Part shown: in pieces, positions 17,156 to 26,088 of the stretch
How positions within the stretch are numbered: position 1 is the stretch's first letter
Layout: each line of letters starts with the position of its first letter
Source of the DNA: Chitinophagaceae bacterium
GTDB lineage: Bacteria; Bacteroidota; Bacteroidia; Chitinophagales; Chitinophagaceae
Reading direction: 5' to 3'
Length of the DNA stretch: 37,773 nt
Assembly: GCA_004297075.1 (NCBI GenBank)
Contig: SCVK01000272.1
Span: 1 to 37,773 of the forward strand
Position numbers and translations under genes: made by a program
The notes under the pieces: generated by a model
Databases searched by the model: none
Told to the model about the DNA's origin: nothing
Seen by the model: only the letters and a program-made list of their open reading frames with translations

Positions 17156-18547
17156 CTATGCTTTTGCTTTGATTACTTTCATCGCTACCGGATCCCAGTG
17201 GATGGCCTCGTTTTTCTCAACGCTGGTATTACATAAAATGGCGGGGCCTGCGGCTCTTAGTCCAAAAGAAACATCTTCCAATACTGTTTTACCGGTTCTC
17301 ACAGATTCAAAGAAATTAATCATGTGATCCAGCCTGCTATCATACCCTTTAGGCGATTCAAAAATGATCTCCTCTCCTTCTTTTGCTTTCCTGTCTTCTG
17401 CACTGTATCTGGCATTATATTCCACCAGTAATGATTGCTGCATGGCTTTGGGGAAACTCTCCATCGAATCATACCCACCAATACCCGGTGCCACCGGTCT
17501 TTTAAAATGTTTGACGCGGATACTGTTCGATCTCACTTCGATCACCCCTTCGGTACCAATGAACCGATTACCCGCTCCACCGCCTGCACCATCTGCCAGG
17601 TTAACACGCGTAAAAAACTGGAAGCCATTGTGTTCAGCAGTTTTCGGATACCGCATGATACCGGTTACAATATCATAGGCATCCCTGCCATCCTTCCAGT
17701 AATTCAAAGCACCTGCTGCATAAATGGTATCCGGACCATAAGAACCGGTTACCGTATGTAAACCCGTAAAATTATGTACAAACAGATCACCTGCTACACC
17801 GGTACCATAGGCTTTGTAATTGCGCCACCTGAAAAAATGAACGGGATCGAAGGCGATCTTGGGCGCATCGCCCAGAAACCTGTCCCAATCAATGGTTTTC
17901 GGACTTGCATCAGACGGAATAGTATATTGCCAGGCACCGTTGGCTGAGTTGCGGTCGTTATAAGCTTCGGCATACGCCAGCTCACCAATGATACCCTGTT
18001 TGTAATATTTCTGTGCCTCAAGAAATAAAACCGAACTGGCCGACTGGCTTCCTACCTGCAACACTTTGCCACTGGCTTTTTGTGCGGCCACCACTGCCAG
18101 TCCTTCTTCTACATGATGCACCATCGGTTTTTCGCAGTACACATGTTTGCCTGCTTTCAGTGCATCGATCGTGATATGATCGTGCCAGTGATCGCAGGTA
18201 CAAACCAATACGGCATCGATATCTTTTCGTGAAAGAATTTCTTTGTAATCGCGGGTAACAAACAGCTCATTGCCCCATTTTTCCCGGGCCCTGTCCAGCC
18301 TGCCCTGGTAGAGATCGCAAACTGCAGCCAGTTCCACACCCGGCACTTTAAGGGCTGTTTCAGTATCGTAATGACCAATGATACCGGCACCGATCAAAGC
18401 GATACGCACTTTGTCATTGGCGCTTACTTTTACGGAGGATAATAACTGCTGTACTTTTGCGGGATCTGCCATTGCGGGAAGTCCGGCCAGTAATAATGAA
18501 CCGGAAGCACCCAGTGTATGCAGGAATTTTCTGCGGGAAGTTGCCAT
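17156..18547 (-). CDS. Gfo/Idh/MocA family oxidoreductase with Tat signal
   Basis: A 463-aa protein from the ATG at 18547 (MATSRRKFLHTLGASGSLLLAG), with the twin-arginine SRRKF. The Rossmann motif VRIALIGAGIIGHYD is complete, the catalytic EKP motif is intact in GKHVYCEKPMVHH, and LQVGSQSASS is conserved. FVHNFTGLHTVTGSYGP aligns with the family's conserved His region. It is upstream of and co-oriented with GH30 (31 nt), and 67 nt downstream of a glycine-rich lipoprotein. Family members oxidise or reduce sugars with a bound nicotinamide cofactor; the specific sugar is unknown. Confidence 0.92.
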   Translation of the reverse strand: MATSRRKFLHTLGASGSLLLAGLPAMADPAKVQQLLSSVKVSANDKVRIALIGAGIIGHYDTETALKVPGVELAAVCDLYQGRLDRAREKWGNELFVTRDYKEILSRKDIDAVLVCTCDHWHDHITIDALKAGKHVYCEKPMVHHVEEGLAVVAAQKASGKVLQVGSQSASSVLFLEAQKYYKQGIIGELAYAEAYNDRNSANGAWQYTIPSDASPKTIDWDRFLGDAPKIAFDPVHFFRWRNYKAYGTGVAGDLFVHNFTGLHTVTGSYGPDTIYAAGALNYWKDGRDAYDIVTGIMRYPKTAEHNGFQFFTRVNLADGAGGGAGNRFIGTEGVIEVRSNSIRVKHFKRPVAPGIGGYDSMESFPKAMQQSLLVEYNARYSAEDRKAKEGEEIIFESPKGYDSRLDHMINFFESVRTGKTVLEDVSFGLRAAGPAILCNTSVEKNEAIHWDPVAMKVIKAKA

Positions 18548-18614
18548 CGTTAGAGGTTTTGATAGCAACAATTTACAAAAAACAAGTGAATTACGGCTAA
18601 GGCCGGAAGAAGGA

Positions 18615-19490
18615 TTACTTGCTGGAGGGAGTGTTTGCCGGGGGGCGGGACAGCATCATTTCTTTCCAGATCTTGGTTGGTTTACCTTGTCTGTTACCAC
18701 CACCGATCCTTCCAAGACTACCCGTACCTATTGACAAACCTACCCCTCCGCCACTGCCAAAAGAACCAAAGCCCAAACCGCCACCGATCGACAATCCGCC
18801 ACCGCGACCGCCCGAACCCGGCTGCCCCGGAACATTTTCCAGTACAAAACCCAGTGCAATACTGGCTCTGCCAGGATTGAGTGCTGCCGCTTTATTTAAA
18901 AAAGATGTCAGCGGAATAGCAGCTTCATATACCAATGCACCTGTGGCGTTTAAGCCGATTGCCAATTGAATTCCCACAGGATTGGATTTACCATAGTCAA
19001 AATTCTCCGGTGTTTTTAGATCAGGGAACCCGAAGAGAGAATAATCCTGCACGGCAGCCAATGCCACTTGTTTGTTCTGCTGCAATTCAGGACGGTCGTT
19101 TAACAATTTATCACCCCGCTGTATCCGGTTACCTGTGGGAAAACTGATACCTGCTGCACCTACTTCTTCTTTTACGCCATGATTATTGATGTAAAGGGTA
19201 AGGCCACCTCTTAAAATTCTTTGTATGGTTGTTTCGTTGGCAGTAGCTGCCAGTACATATACATTCTCCCGATCGTTGGAAACGATGCAGGACAATCCTG
19301 TTTTCTCATCTGTAAAAGTGAAAGAGTTAGTCCAGTCGGTATTATCGCCATTCACGGTTAAACTGTCTTTCTGCCAATAGCTATTTTGTACGAGGTTTGA
19401 TTCCTGGCTGTTCCTGGCCGAACCGCATGAAGCAAAGAGTCCCATCGCTAACACGACAGTTATGGAAACCGAAAACAGGTTCTTTTTCAT
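18615..19490 (-). CDS. Lipoprotein with CBM9/DOMON-like domain and glycine-rich tail
   Basis: A 291-aa lipoprotein from the ATG at 19490. The signal MKKNLFSVSITVVLAMGLFAS is followed by Cys22 (lipobox FASC). Residues about 35-110 (SLTVNGDNTDWTNSFTFTD, CIVSNDRENVYVLAATANETTIQRILRGGLTLYINNHG) resemble the beta-sandwich seen in carbohydrate-binding family-9/DOMON proteins of this phylum. Residues about 225-265 are nearly all Gly, Ser, Leu, Phe and Ile, with the similar units GGGLSIGGG and GVGLSIGTG. It lies between rhaB (94 nt upstream) and the Gfo/Idh/MocA gene. Function is unknown; a cell-surface role in sugar binding is a guess. Confidence 0.75.
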   Translation of the reverse strand: MKKNLFSVSITVVLAMGLFASCGSARNSQESNLVQNSYWQKDSLTVNGDNTDWTNSFTFTDEKTGLSCIVSNDRENVYVLAATANETTIQRILRGGLTLYINNHGVKEEVGAAGISFPTGNRIQRGDKLLNDRPELQQNKQVALAAVQDYSLFGFPDLKTPENFDYGKSNPVGIQLAIGLNATGALVYEAAIPLTSFLNKAAALNPGRASIALGFVLENVPGQPGSGGRGGGLSIGGGLGFGSFGSGGGVGLSIGTGSLGRIGGGNRQGKPTKIWKEMMLSRPPANTPSSK

Positions 19491-19519
19491 CAACGAAAAA
19501 TACATAATCTAAACAATTA

Positions 19520-19560
19520 GGCAACTGCAAAGTTACAGGTTGCCCAAAACAGGCAGTCAA
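19520..19560 (-). promoter_or_regulatory. Possible promoter with dyad between rhaB and the lipoprotein gene
   Basis: On the minus strand TAACTTTG (19528-19535) fits the Bacteroidota -7 consensus TAnnTTTG, and TTG at 19558-19560 lies 22 nt upstream, slightly beyond the usual spacing. GGCAAC (19520-19525) and GTTGCC (19539-19544) form a dyad around the -7 element. It would let the lipoprotein-Gfo-GH30 group be transcribed apart from rhaB; the dyad could instead be a weak terminator. Confidence 0.35.
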
Positions 19561-19584
19561 TAAAGTTACGTTAAGATATCAACC

Positions 19585-20955
19585 TTAGTTGCCACTGGTA
19601 TAGGCCGTGAGCGCAACCAGATCCCGACGAAGGGGCTGTGTGTTCCAGGCAGCATGCAGTACCAATGCCGCCCCCAGGGCAGAAGCCTGCGATACGGCCG
19701 CCGCATACACTTTCATTGCCGGGAAACTGGCGGCCAGCATGTGCATGAACACGGAATTTCTGGCGAAACCGCCATCTACAAAAATTCGGGTGGGCGGATG
19801 AGAAGAAAGTATCAGCGAAATAGCCAATTGCTGCTGTTGCATGATATCACTGATCAACTGGTGATAGGCTTCTGCATAATTCGCAAAACCCTTCAGGTCC
19901 CTTTCGCCAAAGGCAGAAGGATGCGAACCGGTAAACACCGGTTCTTTTTTACTGGCAGTACATACTTTTTCCAGCAATGATTCATGATAATCAACCTGCC
20001 GGTAATAGTCTTCTGCCACTGTAAAATGTTTGGCTAATCTTTTTACCTGTATTTCATGTTCCTGTCCGGCAAATAAACGCGAGGCTTTTACTGTCTGTCT
20101 TTGATAACTCAGATAAGATAAACAGTCCTGTTCCAATTCGGCAGCAGTTAATGGTTCTGTATTAAATGGATTGAGACCGATACACCATGTGCCGGTAGAA
20201 ATCAACACAAAGGGTTCTGTAAACGAAGCAAGGTAAGGAACCAGCGCTGCCGAGCTATCGTGAAGCCCTACACCTGCTTTGATCTTGCCAACCGGCCCCG
20301 CTGTTTCCAACACCGCATCTGACCGAAGCACAGAGGGAAATTTTTCATCCAGCGCCTCTTCATATACCCATTCATGGTATTGCCTTTGCGAAAAATGCCA
20401 CAGGCCGGTATGACAACCGATACTGGTAATTTCTGCACAGGTTTTTCCGGTAATCAGGTAACTGATATATTGCGGCAGGTGTAAGGCATAGTGTACCTGC
20501 GCATATAATTCCGGTTTTTCTTTTTGTAATCTGTACACCTGCAAACCCGAATTGAGACTGCCCAGCACTGGCGATGCAGTAGCTAAAGAAAAAGCCTGTT
20601 CTCCTCCATAAGTGGTATAAAATTTCTTTTGCAGTGCAACGGGATAAGGTTTCAGGTAATTATACAACTGCCCCACCGGCTGCCCCTGTTCATTGATATA
20701 CACAAAACTGGCGCCATGGGCTGAGAAATTAACTGCTTTCACAGAAACAACTTTCAGTTCCAACACTTCCTTCATCGTTTGTTTTACCCATGTTGTAAGT
20801 GCATGTACATCTTCGCAGGGAAATCCATCTTCGTCTTCCGTTTCTGCCAGTTCCACAGATTGCTCCCACACGATATGATACTGTTCATCAAACAGAAAAC
20901 ATTTTTTATTGGTTCTGCCAATATCAAAAACTGCTATCACAGGCAATACATTCAT
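19585..20955 (-). CDS. rhaB: FGGY-family rhamnulokinase
   Basis: A 456-aa sugar kinase. The first FGGY domain starts IAVFDIGRTNKKCFLFDE (ATP phosphate loop), with FSAHGASFVYI following; the catalytic region GVGLHDSSAALVPYL and ISTGTWCIGLNPF is clear, and the second domain carries FVDGGFARNSVFMHMLA and SQASALGAALV. It phosphorylates L-rhamnulose to L-rhamnulose-1-phosphate in the cytoplasm. FGGY kinases for fuculose or xylulose look similar; assignment rests on the operon with rhaI, rhaM and rhaEW. Its ATG overlaps the TGA of rhaI by 4 nt (ATGA at 20952-20955), implying coupled translation. Confidence 0.9.
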   Translation of the reverse strand: MNVLPVIAVFDIGRTNKKCFLFDEQYHIVWEQSVELAETEDEDGFPCEDVHALTTWVKQTMKEVLELKVVSVKAVNFSAHGASFVYINEQGQPVGQLYNYLKPYPVALQKKFYTTYGGEQAFSLATASPVLGSLNSGLQVYRLQKEKPELYAQVHYALHLPQYISYLITGKTCAEITSIGCHTGLWHFSQRQYHEWVYEEALDEKFPSVLRSDAVLETAGPVGKIKAGVGLHDSSAALVPYLASFTEPFVLISTGTWCIGLNPFNTEPLTAAELEQDCLSYLSYQRQTVKASRLFAGQEHEIQVKRLAKHFTVAEDYYRQVDYHESLLEKVCTASKKEPVFTGSHPSAFGERDLKGFANYAEAYHQLISDIMQQQQLAISLILSSHPPTRIFVDGGFARNSVFMHMLAASFPAMKVYAAAVSQASALGAALVLHAAWNTQPLRRDLVALTAYTSGN

Positions 20956-22226
20956 AAACCTGTAGCAGTTGTTTTATCGCCCCTGGTTTGTATCAATTGC
21001 CTGCGAACCGCTTGTTCGCGGAATAGCGGCAAAGGTGCCAGTGCCGCACCGGAGCGAAAGCGGGCTTCGGCTACAACCGATCGCACATCGGTTCTGTATG
21101 CTTCCTGCAATATTTCCTGTGCCCTCGCTACATCATTGTTTTCCTGTGCCTCCTCCAAGGCCTTGGCATCTACCAACAGCGCCTGCGTGTAGGCGATCAT
21201 GATGGCTTCTACGCTTTGCAGCAGGTCTTCCAGCGGATCTTTTACATTATGCGAGGCATCTATCATCCAGCCCAGGTCTTTAGCATGGTTCATCTGTCGC
21301 GCATCCATCCCCTCCACCAGTTCATGAAAGATCAGGAAGAGCTGATACGGATCGATACTGCCTACGGTCAGGTCATCATCGCCGTATTTGCTATCGTTAA
21401 AATGAAAGCCGCCCAACTTTTTCTCCTGTAGCAGCAAGGCAACGATCTGCTGGATATTGGCATTGGGCAAATGGTGTCCGAGATCCACCAGTGTATAGGC
21501 TTTGTTGCCCAGTTTATTGGCATACAATAACGATTGTCCCCAATCACCCACCGTCATAGAATAAAAATTGGGTTCATAGGCTTTGTACTCTACAAACATT
21601 TTCCAATCTGCCGGCAAAGCCGCATAAATTTCCTGTAATCCTTCCAATGTGTTTTGAAAAGCTTTGCGAAAGTTCAGCTGCCCGGGAAAACAGGAGCCAT
21701 CCGATAACCACACGGTCAGCGATTGCGAACCCAGCGCAATGCCCTGTTGTATTACTTCCTGGTTATGTGCAACCGCCTGTTTTCTTACCGCTTTATTTAC
21801 GTGTTGCAGAGAACCGAATTTGTAACTGTGTTGCTGACCGGGCTGGTCCTGGAAAGTGTTGGAGTTCACTGCATCAAAACCCAATCCGTGTTGTGCAGCC
21901 AGTTCCCGGATCTTCAGTGGATCGGTTGGAATGTCCCAGGGAATATGCAGTGATATAGCACCGCTTGATCGGTTCAGCGCATGCAATAATCCCACATCTT
22001 CGATCTTCTCTTCCAGTGTACGCGGCTCGCCTCCGCCATTGAAGCGGCCAAAACGGGTGCCTCCGGTGCCCAATGCCCAGGAAGGGATGGCGATCTGAAA
22101 ATCGATCAGCTTTTGTAAAATGCCTTCGATACCGGGAATCGTTTCTGCAGCAAAAGCAAAACGATGGGCATGCTGTACGGATAATCTTTCGTTATGGGCC
22201 TGTATGATCTCTGAATTCATCAACAT
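20952..22226 (-). CDS. rhaI: L-rhamnose isomerase (TIM-barrel catabolic type)
   Basis: About 424 aa, converting L-rhamnose to L-rhamnulose. It is of the RhaI type known from Pseudomonas stutzeri rather than E. coli RhaA. Family segments include IPSWALGTGGTRFGRF, ISLHIPWDIP, LTVWLSDGSCFPGQ, and the metal-site stretches FVEYKAYEP, LVDLGHHLPNANIQQI and FHFNDSKYGDDDLTVGSIDPYQLF. The start could be the ATG at 22226 or at 22220; a TTG at 22232 is also in frame. It is 22 nt behind rhaM and overlaps rhaB. Confidence 0.92.
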   Translation of the reverse strand: MLMNSEIIQAHNERLSVQHAHRFAFAAETIPGIEGILQKLIDFQIAIPSWALGTGGTRFGRFNGGGEPRTLEEKIEDVGLLHALNRSSGAISLHIPWDIPTDPLKIRELAAQHGLGFDAVNSNTFQDQPGQQHSYKFGSLQHVNKAVRKQAVAHNQEVIQQGIALGSQSLTVWLSDGSCFPGQLNFRKAFQNTLEGLQEIYAALPADWKMFVEYKAYEPNFYSMTVGDWGQSLLYANKLGNKAYTLVDLGHHLPNANIQQIVALLLQEKKLGGFHFNDSKYGDDDLTVGSIDPYQLFLIFHELVEGMDARQMNHAKDLGWMIDASHNVKDPLEDLLQSVEAIMIAYTQALLVDAKALEEAQENNDVARAQEILQEAYRTDVRSVVAEARFRSGAALAPLPLFREQAVRRQLIQTRGDKTTATGL

Positions 22227-22248
22227 ATGCAATCGTTAACTGTATAAT

Positions 22249-22563
22249 TTATGGCAGATAAAAAACTTCCTTTAAAGGTACGCTTACCGGCGAATGATCA
22301 GGGTTCGTTTCCATGATATCTTTCATGTAGGCCCACCATTTCTGCATAACCGGACTGGTTGGCAACTTGTCCAGCATGATTTTGTCTTTTATTTTCAACA
22401 CACCAAATAATTCAAGCGTGGTCTCATCCAAAAAAATGGAATAGTCTTCAATGCCTGACCCCTGCAGCAATTGCGCCAGTTCGGGCCATATTTGCTGATG
22501 ACGACGTGCATACTCTTCTTCCAATCCTTTGTGCAGTTGCATTTTAAAAGCGACACGATGCAT
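22249..22563 (-). CDS. rhaM: L-rhamnose mutarotase
   Basis: A 104-aa protein, the same length as E. coli RhaM. It interconverts the alpha and beta anomers of L-rhamnose so that the isomerase receives its preferred form. MHRVAFKMQLHKG and EEYARRHQQIWPEL include the expected catalytic His22; DYSIFLDETTLELFGVLKI and MQKWWAYMKDIMETN follow. The ATG at 22563 is chosen because the 10 extra residues of a longer frame would be encoded by a tandem-repeat array. It sits between the array (after rhaEW) and rhaI. Confidence 0.95.
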   Translation of the reverse strand: MHRVAFKMQLHKGLEEEYARRHQQIWPELAQLLQGSGIEDYSIFLDETTLELFGVLKIKDKIMLDKLPTSPVMQKWWAYMKDIMETNPDHSPVSVPLKEVFYLP

Positions 22564-22565
22564 AG

Positions 22566-22675
22566 TGGTGAGTTGTGAGTGGTGAATAGGCAATTGGCAA
22601 TGGTGAATGGTGAATAGGGGGTGGCTTTGAATATACAGAATGTCCTATTGACCATTCACCATTGCCCATTGACCA
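22566..22675. repeat. Heptamer tandem array folding into a long hairpin inside the rha operon
   Basis: From 22566 the plus strand reads as eight 7-nt units (TGGTGAG, TTGTGAG, TGGTGAA, TAGGCAA, TTGGCAA, TGGTGAA, TGGTGAA, TAGGGGG). After a loop, units TTGACCA, TTCACCA, TTGCCCA, TTGACCA follow (22648-22675). Arms 22596-22618 and 22644-22666 pair over 23 nt with one mismatch, loop 25 nt. It fills the rhaEW-rhaM spacer. Confidence 0.9.
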
Positions 22676-22677
22676 TA

Positions 22678-24792
22678 TCATCTTACAAAAGCGGCAGCGA
22701 TTCCGCCATCTACATTCAATACATTACCGGTTGATTTGGTTAACAATCCTCCTACCAAAGCAAAACAGGCATCAGCTATATCAGAGGGATGAATGATTTC
22801 GTTCAGTAAAGTACGTTTTGCATAGTAGGCCGGTAATTCTGCCACTGTGATCTGGTAAGCTTTGGCCCTTCCTTCGGCCCAGGCACCTTCCCAGATCTTG
22901 CTGTCGGTGATCACGGCATCCGGGTTCACCACATTTACACGGATCTTATCTTTTCCGAGTTCAGCTGCATTCAGGCGACTCAGGTGCAATTGCGCCGCTT
23001 TTGCGGAACCATAGCCGGCATTATTAGGTCCGCTCATCAACGCATTCTTACTTACAATATTGATCACATCCCCACCCGTTCCCTGTTTGCGCATTACGTT
23101 CACACCTGCCTGTGTAACCAGGAACTGGCCTTTTACCAGTACATCGTATAAAAGGTCCCAGTCTTTTTCCGTATGTTCTTCCAAAGGTTTTGAAATAGAT
23201 AATCCGGCACAGTTCACCACGATGTCTACACCTCCAAAATACAAAGCCGCCTGGTTATAGGCATTCCGCACAGCATCCCCATCGGTCACATCCAGCAATA
23301 CGGTGGTAAATACATCTTTGCCATATTGCTGTTGCAACTCTGCGGCTGCTTTAGACAAACGGTCGGCATCATTATCATTCACCACAATACACGCACCTTC
23401 CTCGGCCATTTTTTTAGCGATGGCTTTGCCAATGCCACCAGCACTGCCGGTAACCAATGCCACCCTGCCCGATAAAGCTTTGGGCCTGGGCATCCGTTGC
23501 AGTTTGGCTTCTTCCAGTAACCAGTATTCGATATTAAAAGCTTCCTGCCGCGGAAGTGAAGTGTAGGCAGAAATGGCTTCTGCACCGCGCATTACATTGA
23601 TGGCATTGATATAAAACTCTGCCGCCACGCGTGCCGTTTGTTTATTGGCTGCGAAGGTGAACATACCTACCCCTGGATATAGGATCACTACCGGATTGGC
23701 ATCGCGCATGGCCGGGCTGTTGGCATGTTTGCAACTATCGTAATAATCGGCATACATTTTCCGGTAAGCTTCAAATGCAGGTGCCAGTTGCTGTTGAATA
23801 GCGTTTACATCCGTCAGGTCTTCATCGGGTGAGAGCGTAAGCACTAATGGACTGATCTTGGTTCGCAGAAAATGATCCGGACAGGAAGTACCCATGGGTG
23901 CCAGTCTGCCCAGTGCCTGCGAGTTGATGAAGGTCAACACCCGCTCATCATCCGTAAAATGGCCAACCATTTGGGTATGGGTTGAACAGAAACCCCGTAA
24001 AACCGGTGCCAAAGCCGCTGCCTGAGCTATGCGTTTTTCTTTAGGCAGCGTGGTTATCTTTTCTCCTTCGAATACTTTTTTAGATGCCACTGCTGTTTCT
24101 ATGAACACCGCGCACTGTTCGATCACTTCCAGTGTATTCACATAACTTTCATAAGCCGTATCGCCCCAGGTAAACAAACCATGTGAGCCCAGCATAATGC
24201 CCCGAATGCCGGGATTTTCTTCGAGACAGGCTTTGAGCTGTAAACCAAGATCAAAGCCCGGCCTTTGCCAATCTACCCAGCCAATGGTGCCTTTAAAAAG
24301 TTCCTGCGTGATCTTTTTCCCGTCTTTAGCCGCCGCAATGGCAATGGCTGCATCGGGATGCAGGTGGTCTATATGTTTGAAAGGAAGAAATCCATGCAGG
24401 GGTGTATCAATAGAGGGCGCTTTTGAATCAAGATCAAAAATGCAGTGATTGAACAGCGCCACCATTTCATCTTCATGGGCAATACCACGGTATACTTTCT
24501 GCAGGTTATGCAGGCGGTTCACATACAGCGCCGAGAGTCCGCTTTTTTTGAGGGTACCCAGATCGCCGCCACTACCCTTCACCCACATTACTTCGGTATC
24601 TTCTCCCGTTAACGGATCTTTCGCCATCACTTTACAGGAAGTATTGCCGCCACCATAATTGGTTAACCGCAGATCTGCTCCCAGCAGATTGGATCGGTAG
24701 ATCAGGAGTGCTACTTCATCTCCGGCCATGGATGCGGCTTTGGCATCGTCCCAGAGATAACTTACATGTGTAAAATCGCTTGCTTGCTTCAC
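22678..24792 (-). CDS. rhaEW: Bifunctional rhamnulose-1-phosphate aldolase / L-lactaldehyde dehydrogenase
   Basis: A 704-aa fusion. Residues about 1-430 are a class II aldolase (adducin-like) domain: DLRLTNYGGGNTSCK, HIDHLHPDA (His143, His145) and IMLGSHGLFTWGD (His204) are metal and active-site segments. Residues about 440-704 are a short-chain dehydrogenase: TGSAGGIG at 448-455, NCAG at 527-530, Ser581, Tyr594 and Lys598. The aldolase yields dihydroxyacetone phosphate and L-lactaldehyde, which the second domain oxidises. This fusion is the usual RhaEW form in non-enteric rhamnose pathways. The start is a GTG at 24792, since the first in-frame ATG (residue 22) would remove conserved sequence. 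It is 23 nt downstream of rhaT. Confidence 0.93.
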   Translation of the reverse strand: MKQASDFTHVSYLWDDAKAASMAGDEVALLIYRSNLLGADLRLTNYGGGNTSCKVMAKDPLTGEDTEVMWVKGSGGDLGTLKKSGLSALYVNRLHNLQKVYRGIAHEDEMVALFNHCIFDLDSKAPSIDTPLHGFLPFKHIDHLHPDAAIAIAAAKDGKKITQELFKGTIGWVDWQRPGFDLGLQLKACLEENPGIRGIMLGSHGLFTWGDTAYESYVNTLEVIEQCAVFIETAVASKKVFEGEKITTLPKEKRIAQAAALAPVLRGFCSTHTQMVGHFTDDERVLTFINSQALGRLAPMGTSCPDHFLRTKISPLVLTLSPDEDLTDVNAIQQQLAPAFEAYRKMYADYYDSCKHANSPAMRDANPVVILYPGVGMFTFAANKQTARVAAEFYINAINVMRGAEAISAYTSLPRQEAFNIEYWLLEEAKLQRMPRPKALSGRVALVTGSAGGIGKAIAKKMAEEGACIVVNDNDADRLSKAAAELQQQYGKDVFTTVLLDVTDGDAVRNAYNQAALYFGGVDIVVNCAGLSISKPLEEHTEKDWDLLYDVLVKGQFLVTQAGVNVMRKQGTGGDVINIVSKNALMSGPNNAGYGSAKAAQLHLSRLNAAELGKDKIRVNVVNPDAVITDSKIWEGAWAEGRAKAYQITVAELPAYYAKRTLLNEIIHPSDIADACFALVGGLLTKSTGNVLNVDGGIAAAFVR

Positions 24793-24815
24793 AGTTACAG
24801 ATTGATAAATTTAAT

Positions 24816-25901
24816 TTATTTAGGCAGGGAATTACCATATCCCACGATCATCACCGAAGCCATGATGGTGAGTATCCCTATGATGATGGTTGTTCTTGTT
24901 TTTGCACTCACGCCCTTCCACTCTTTCAGCAGAATGCCCCACATATTGGCTACCAGTATGATAAATGACATGTGAAGGATCCAGGAGCTGGCGCCATTAC
25001 CCAGTTTACTTTCGCCCATTCCATAAAAGAAGAACTGCAGGAACCAGGTAGTGCCAGCCAGTGCCGAAAAAAAATAATTGCCTGTTAGAGGTGTTTTGCG
25101 ATTGGTATAATCACCAAAAGTTTTATTACGAGCATTCAGGATCATGCACCAGATAAAATTGGTGGTCAATCCACCCCATAAGATCACCACAAAAATCACA
25201 TTGTTCTGGAACAGGAAATTTCCTTCGCCGGGATGTGCCAGCTGCCAGTTGGCATTGGCCATATCTGCCATGGGTTTACCGGCTTCGATCCCGAAATTAA
25301 AGAAGGCACTGAGGATACCGGAAATGGTAGCAATGATCAATCCTTTTACCAGACTGAACTCGGCCACCGACTCTTTTTTGTGTTCGTCGCTGATCTCCTT
25401 CTCTTTCAGCATACCGGCCCGACCACAGACAGCAATACCCAAAATACAAACCAACACCCCCACCAACACCCACTGACCGCCGGTGTTGTGCAGCATAAAA
25501 TCCAGGGTCTGTTTTTCTTTACCGGGCGTTGGTACATAATTGTAATACAGGGCGGGTATCAGGGAACCGAATGCGGAACAGAAACCAAGGATCACCGAAT
25601 TACCCAGGCTCATACCCAGATAACGAACGCCCAATCCGTAAAGTAAACCGCCAATGCCCCAGAGTAACCCCATGAGAAAAGTGGTTCCGAGGATCTGTGA
25701 GGAACTGTTGCGGATGATCTCTGCAAAACCAGGTATGGTTAACCAGGCCGCCACCGGCGGAACAATTAACCAGGAAAATACACCACCCACTATCCAGAAA
25801 CTTTCCCAGCTCCAGCCTTTTACTTTTTTAAAAGGCATGTAAAAACTTCCAGAGGCAAAACCGCCGATAAAATGGAAAATGACACCAAAGAGGATACCCA
25901 T
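24816..25901 (-). CDS. rhaT: L-rhamnose/proton symporter RhaT
   Basis: A 361-aa inner-membrane protein with about ten hydrophobic segments. It begins MGILFGVIFHFIGGFASGSFYMPFKKVKGWSWES, the characteristic RhaT N-terminus. Further family segments are MGLLWGIGGLLYGLGVRYLGMSLG, SGILSAFFNFGIEAGKPM, WGGLTTNFIWC and YFFSALAGTTWFLQFFFYGMGESKLG. It imports L-rhamnose with H+. It is the first gene of the rha operon and diverges from the GntR-type regulator across 187 nt. Confidence 0.95.
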   Translation of the reverse strand: MGILFGVIFHFIGGFASGSFYMPFKKVKGWSWESFWIVGGVFSWLIVPPVAAWLTIPGFAEIIRNSSSQILGTTFLMGLLWGIGGLLYGLGVRYLGMSLGNSVILGFCSAFGSLIPALYYNYVPTPGKEKQTLDFMLHNTGGQWVLVGVLVCILGIAVCGRAGMLKEKEISDEHKKESVAEFSLVKGLIIATISGILSAFFNFGIEAGKPMADMANANWQLAHPGEGNFLFQNNVIFVVILWGGLTTNFIWCMILNARNKTFGDYTNRKTPLTGNYFFSALAGTTWFLQFFFYGMGESKLGNGASSWILHMSFIILVANMWGILLKEWKGVSAKTRTTIIIGILTIMASVMIVGYGNSLPK

Positions 25902-26088
25902 GAGCAGTTATTTTCAGGATGGCTGAGCAAAATTGAATTTACTGATTTCAAAGCTATTGGCTATGGGGTATTTGCTGTCATGTACCGTCATGCTTATCCC
26001 GGCAAAGCCCCTGAATTCTTCCTTAAAAGTGCAAGGTATTATCAGTTTGCCGCCAGAATCAGTAAGTTTGGTTACGGCAGTGATCACC
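25902..26088. promoter_or_regulatory. Divergent rhaT / gntR control region
   Basis: This 187-nt gap must hold promoters for both directions. The only marked structure I see is a direct repeat of GTCATG (25977-25982 and 25987-25992) spaced exactly 10 nt, which would place half-sites on one face of the helix. No clear TAnnTTTG element was found. Assignment as the operator of the neighbouring regulator is a guess. Confidence 0.35.

Noticed and set aside
18619-18969. 116-aa proline-rich plus-strand frame
   Set aside because: It is the antisense of the glycine-rich tail of the lipoprotein; Gly codons read as Pro.
22566-22675. Possible CRISPR array
   Set aside because: Units are 7 nt and contiguous, without 28-37-nt repeats, spacers or cas genes.
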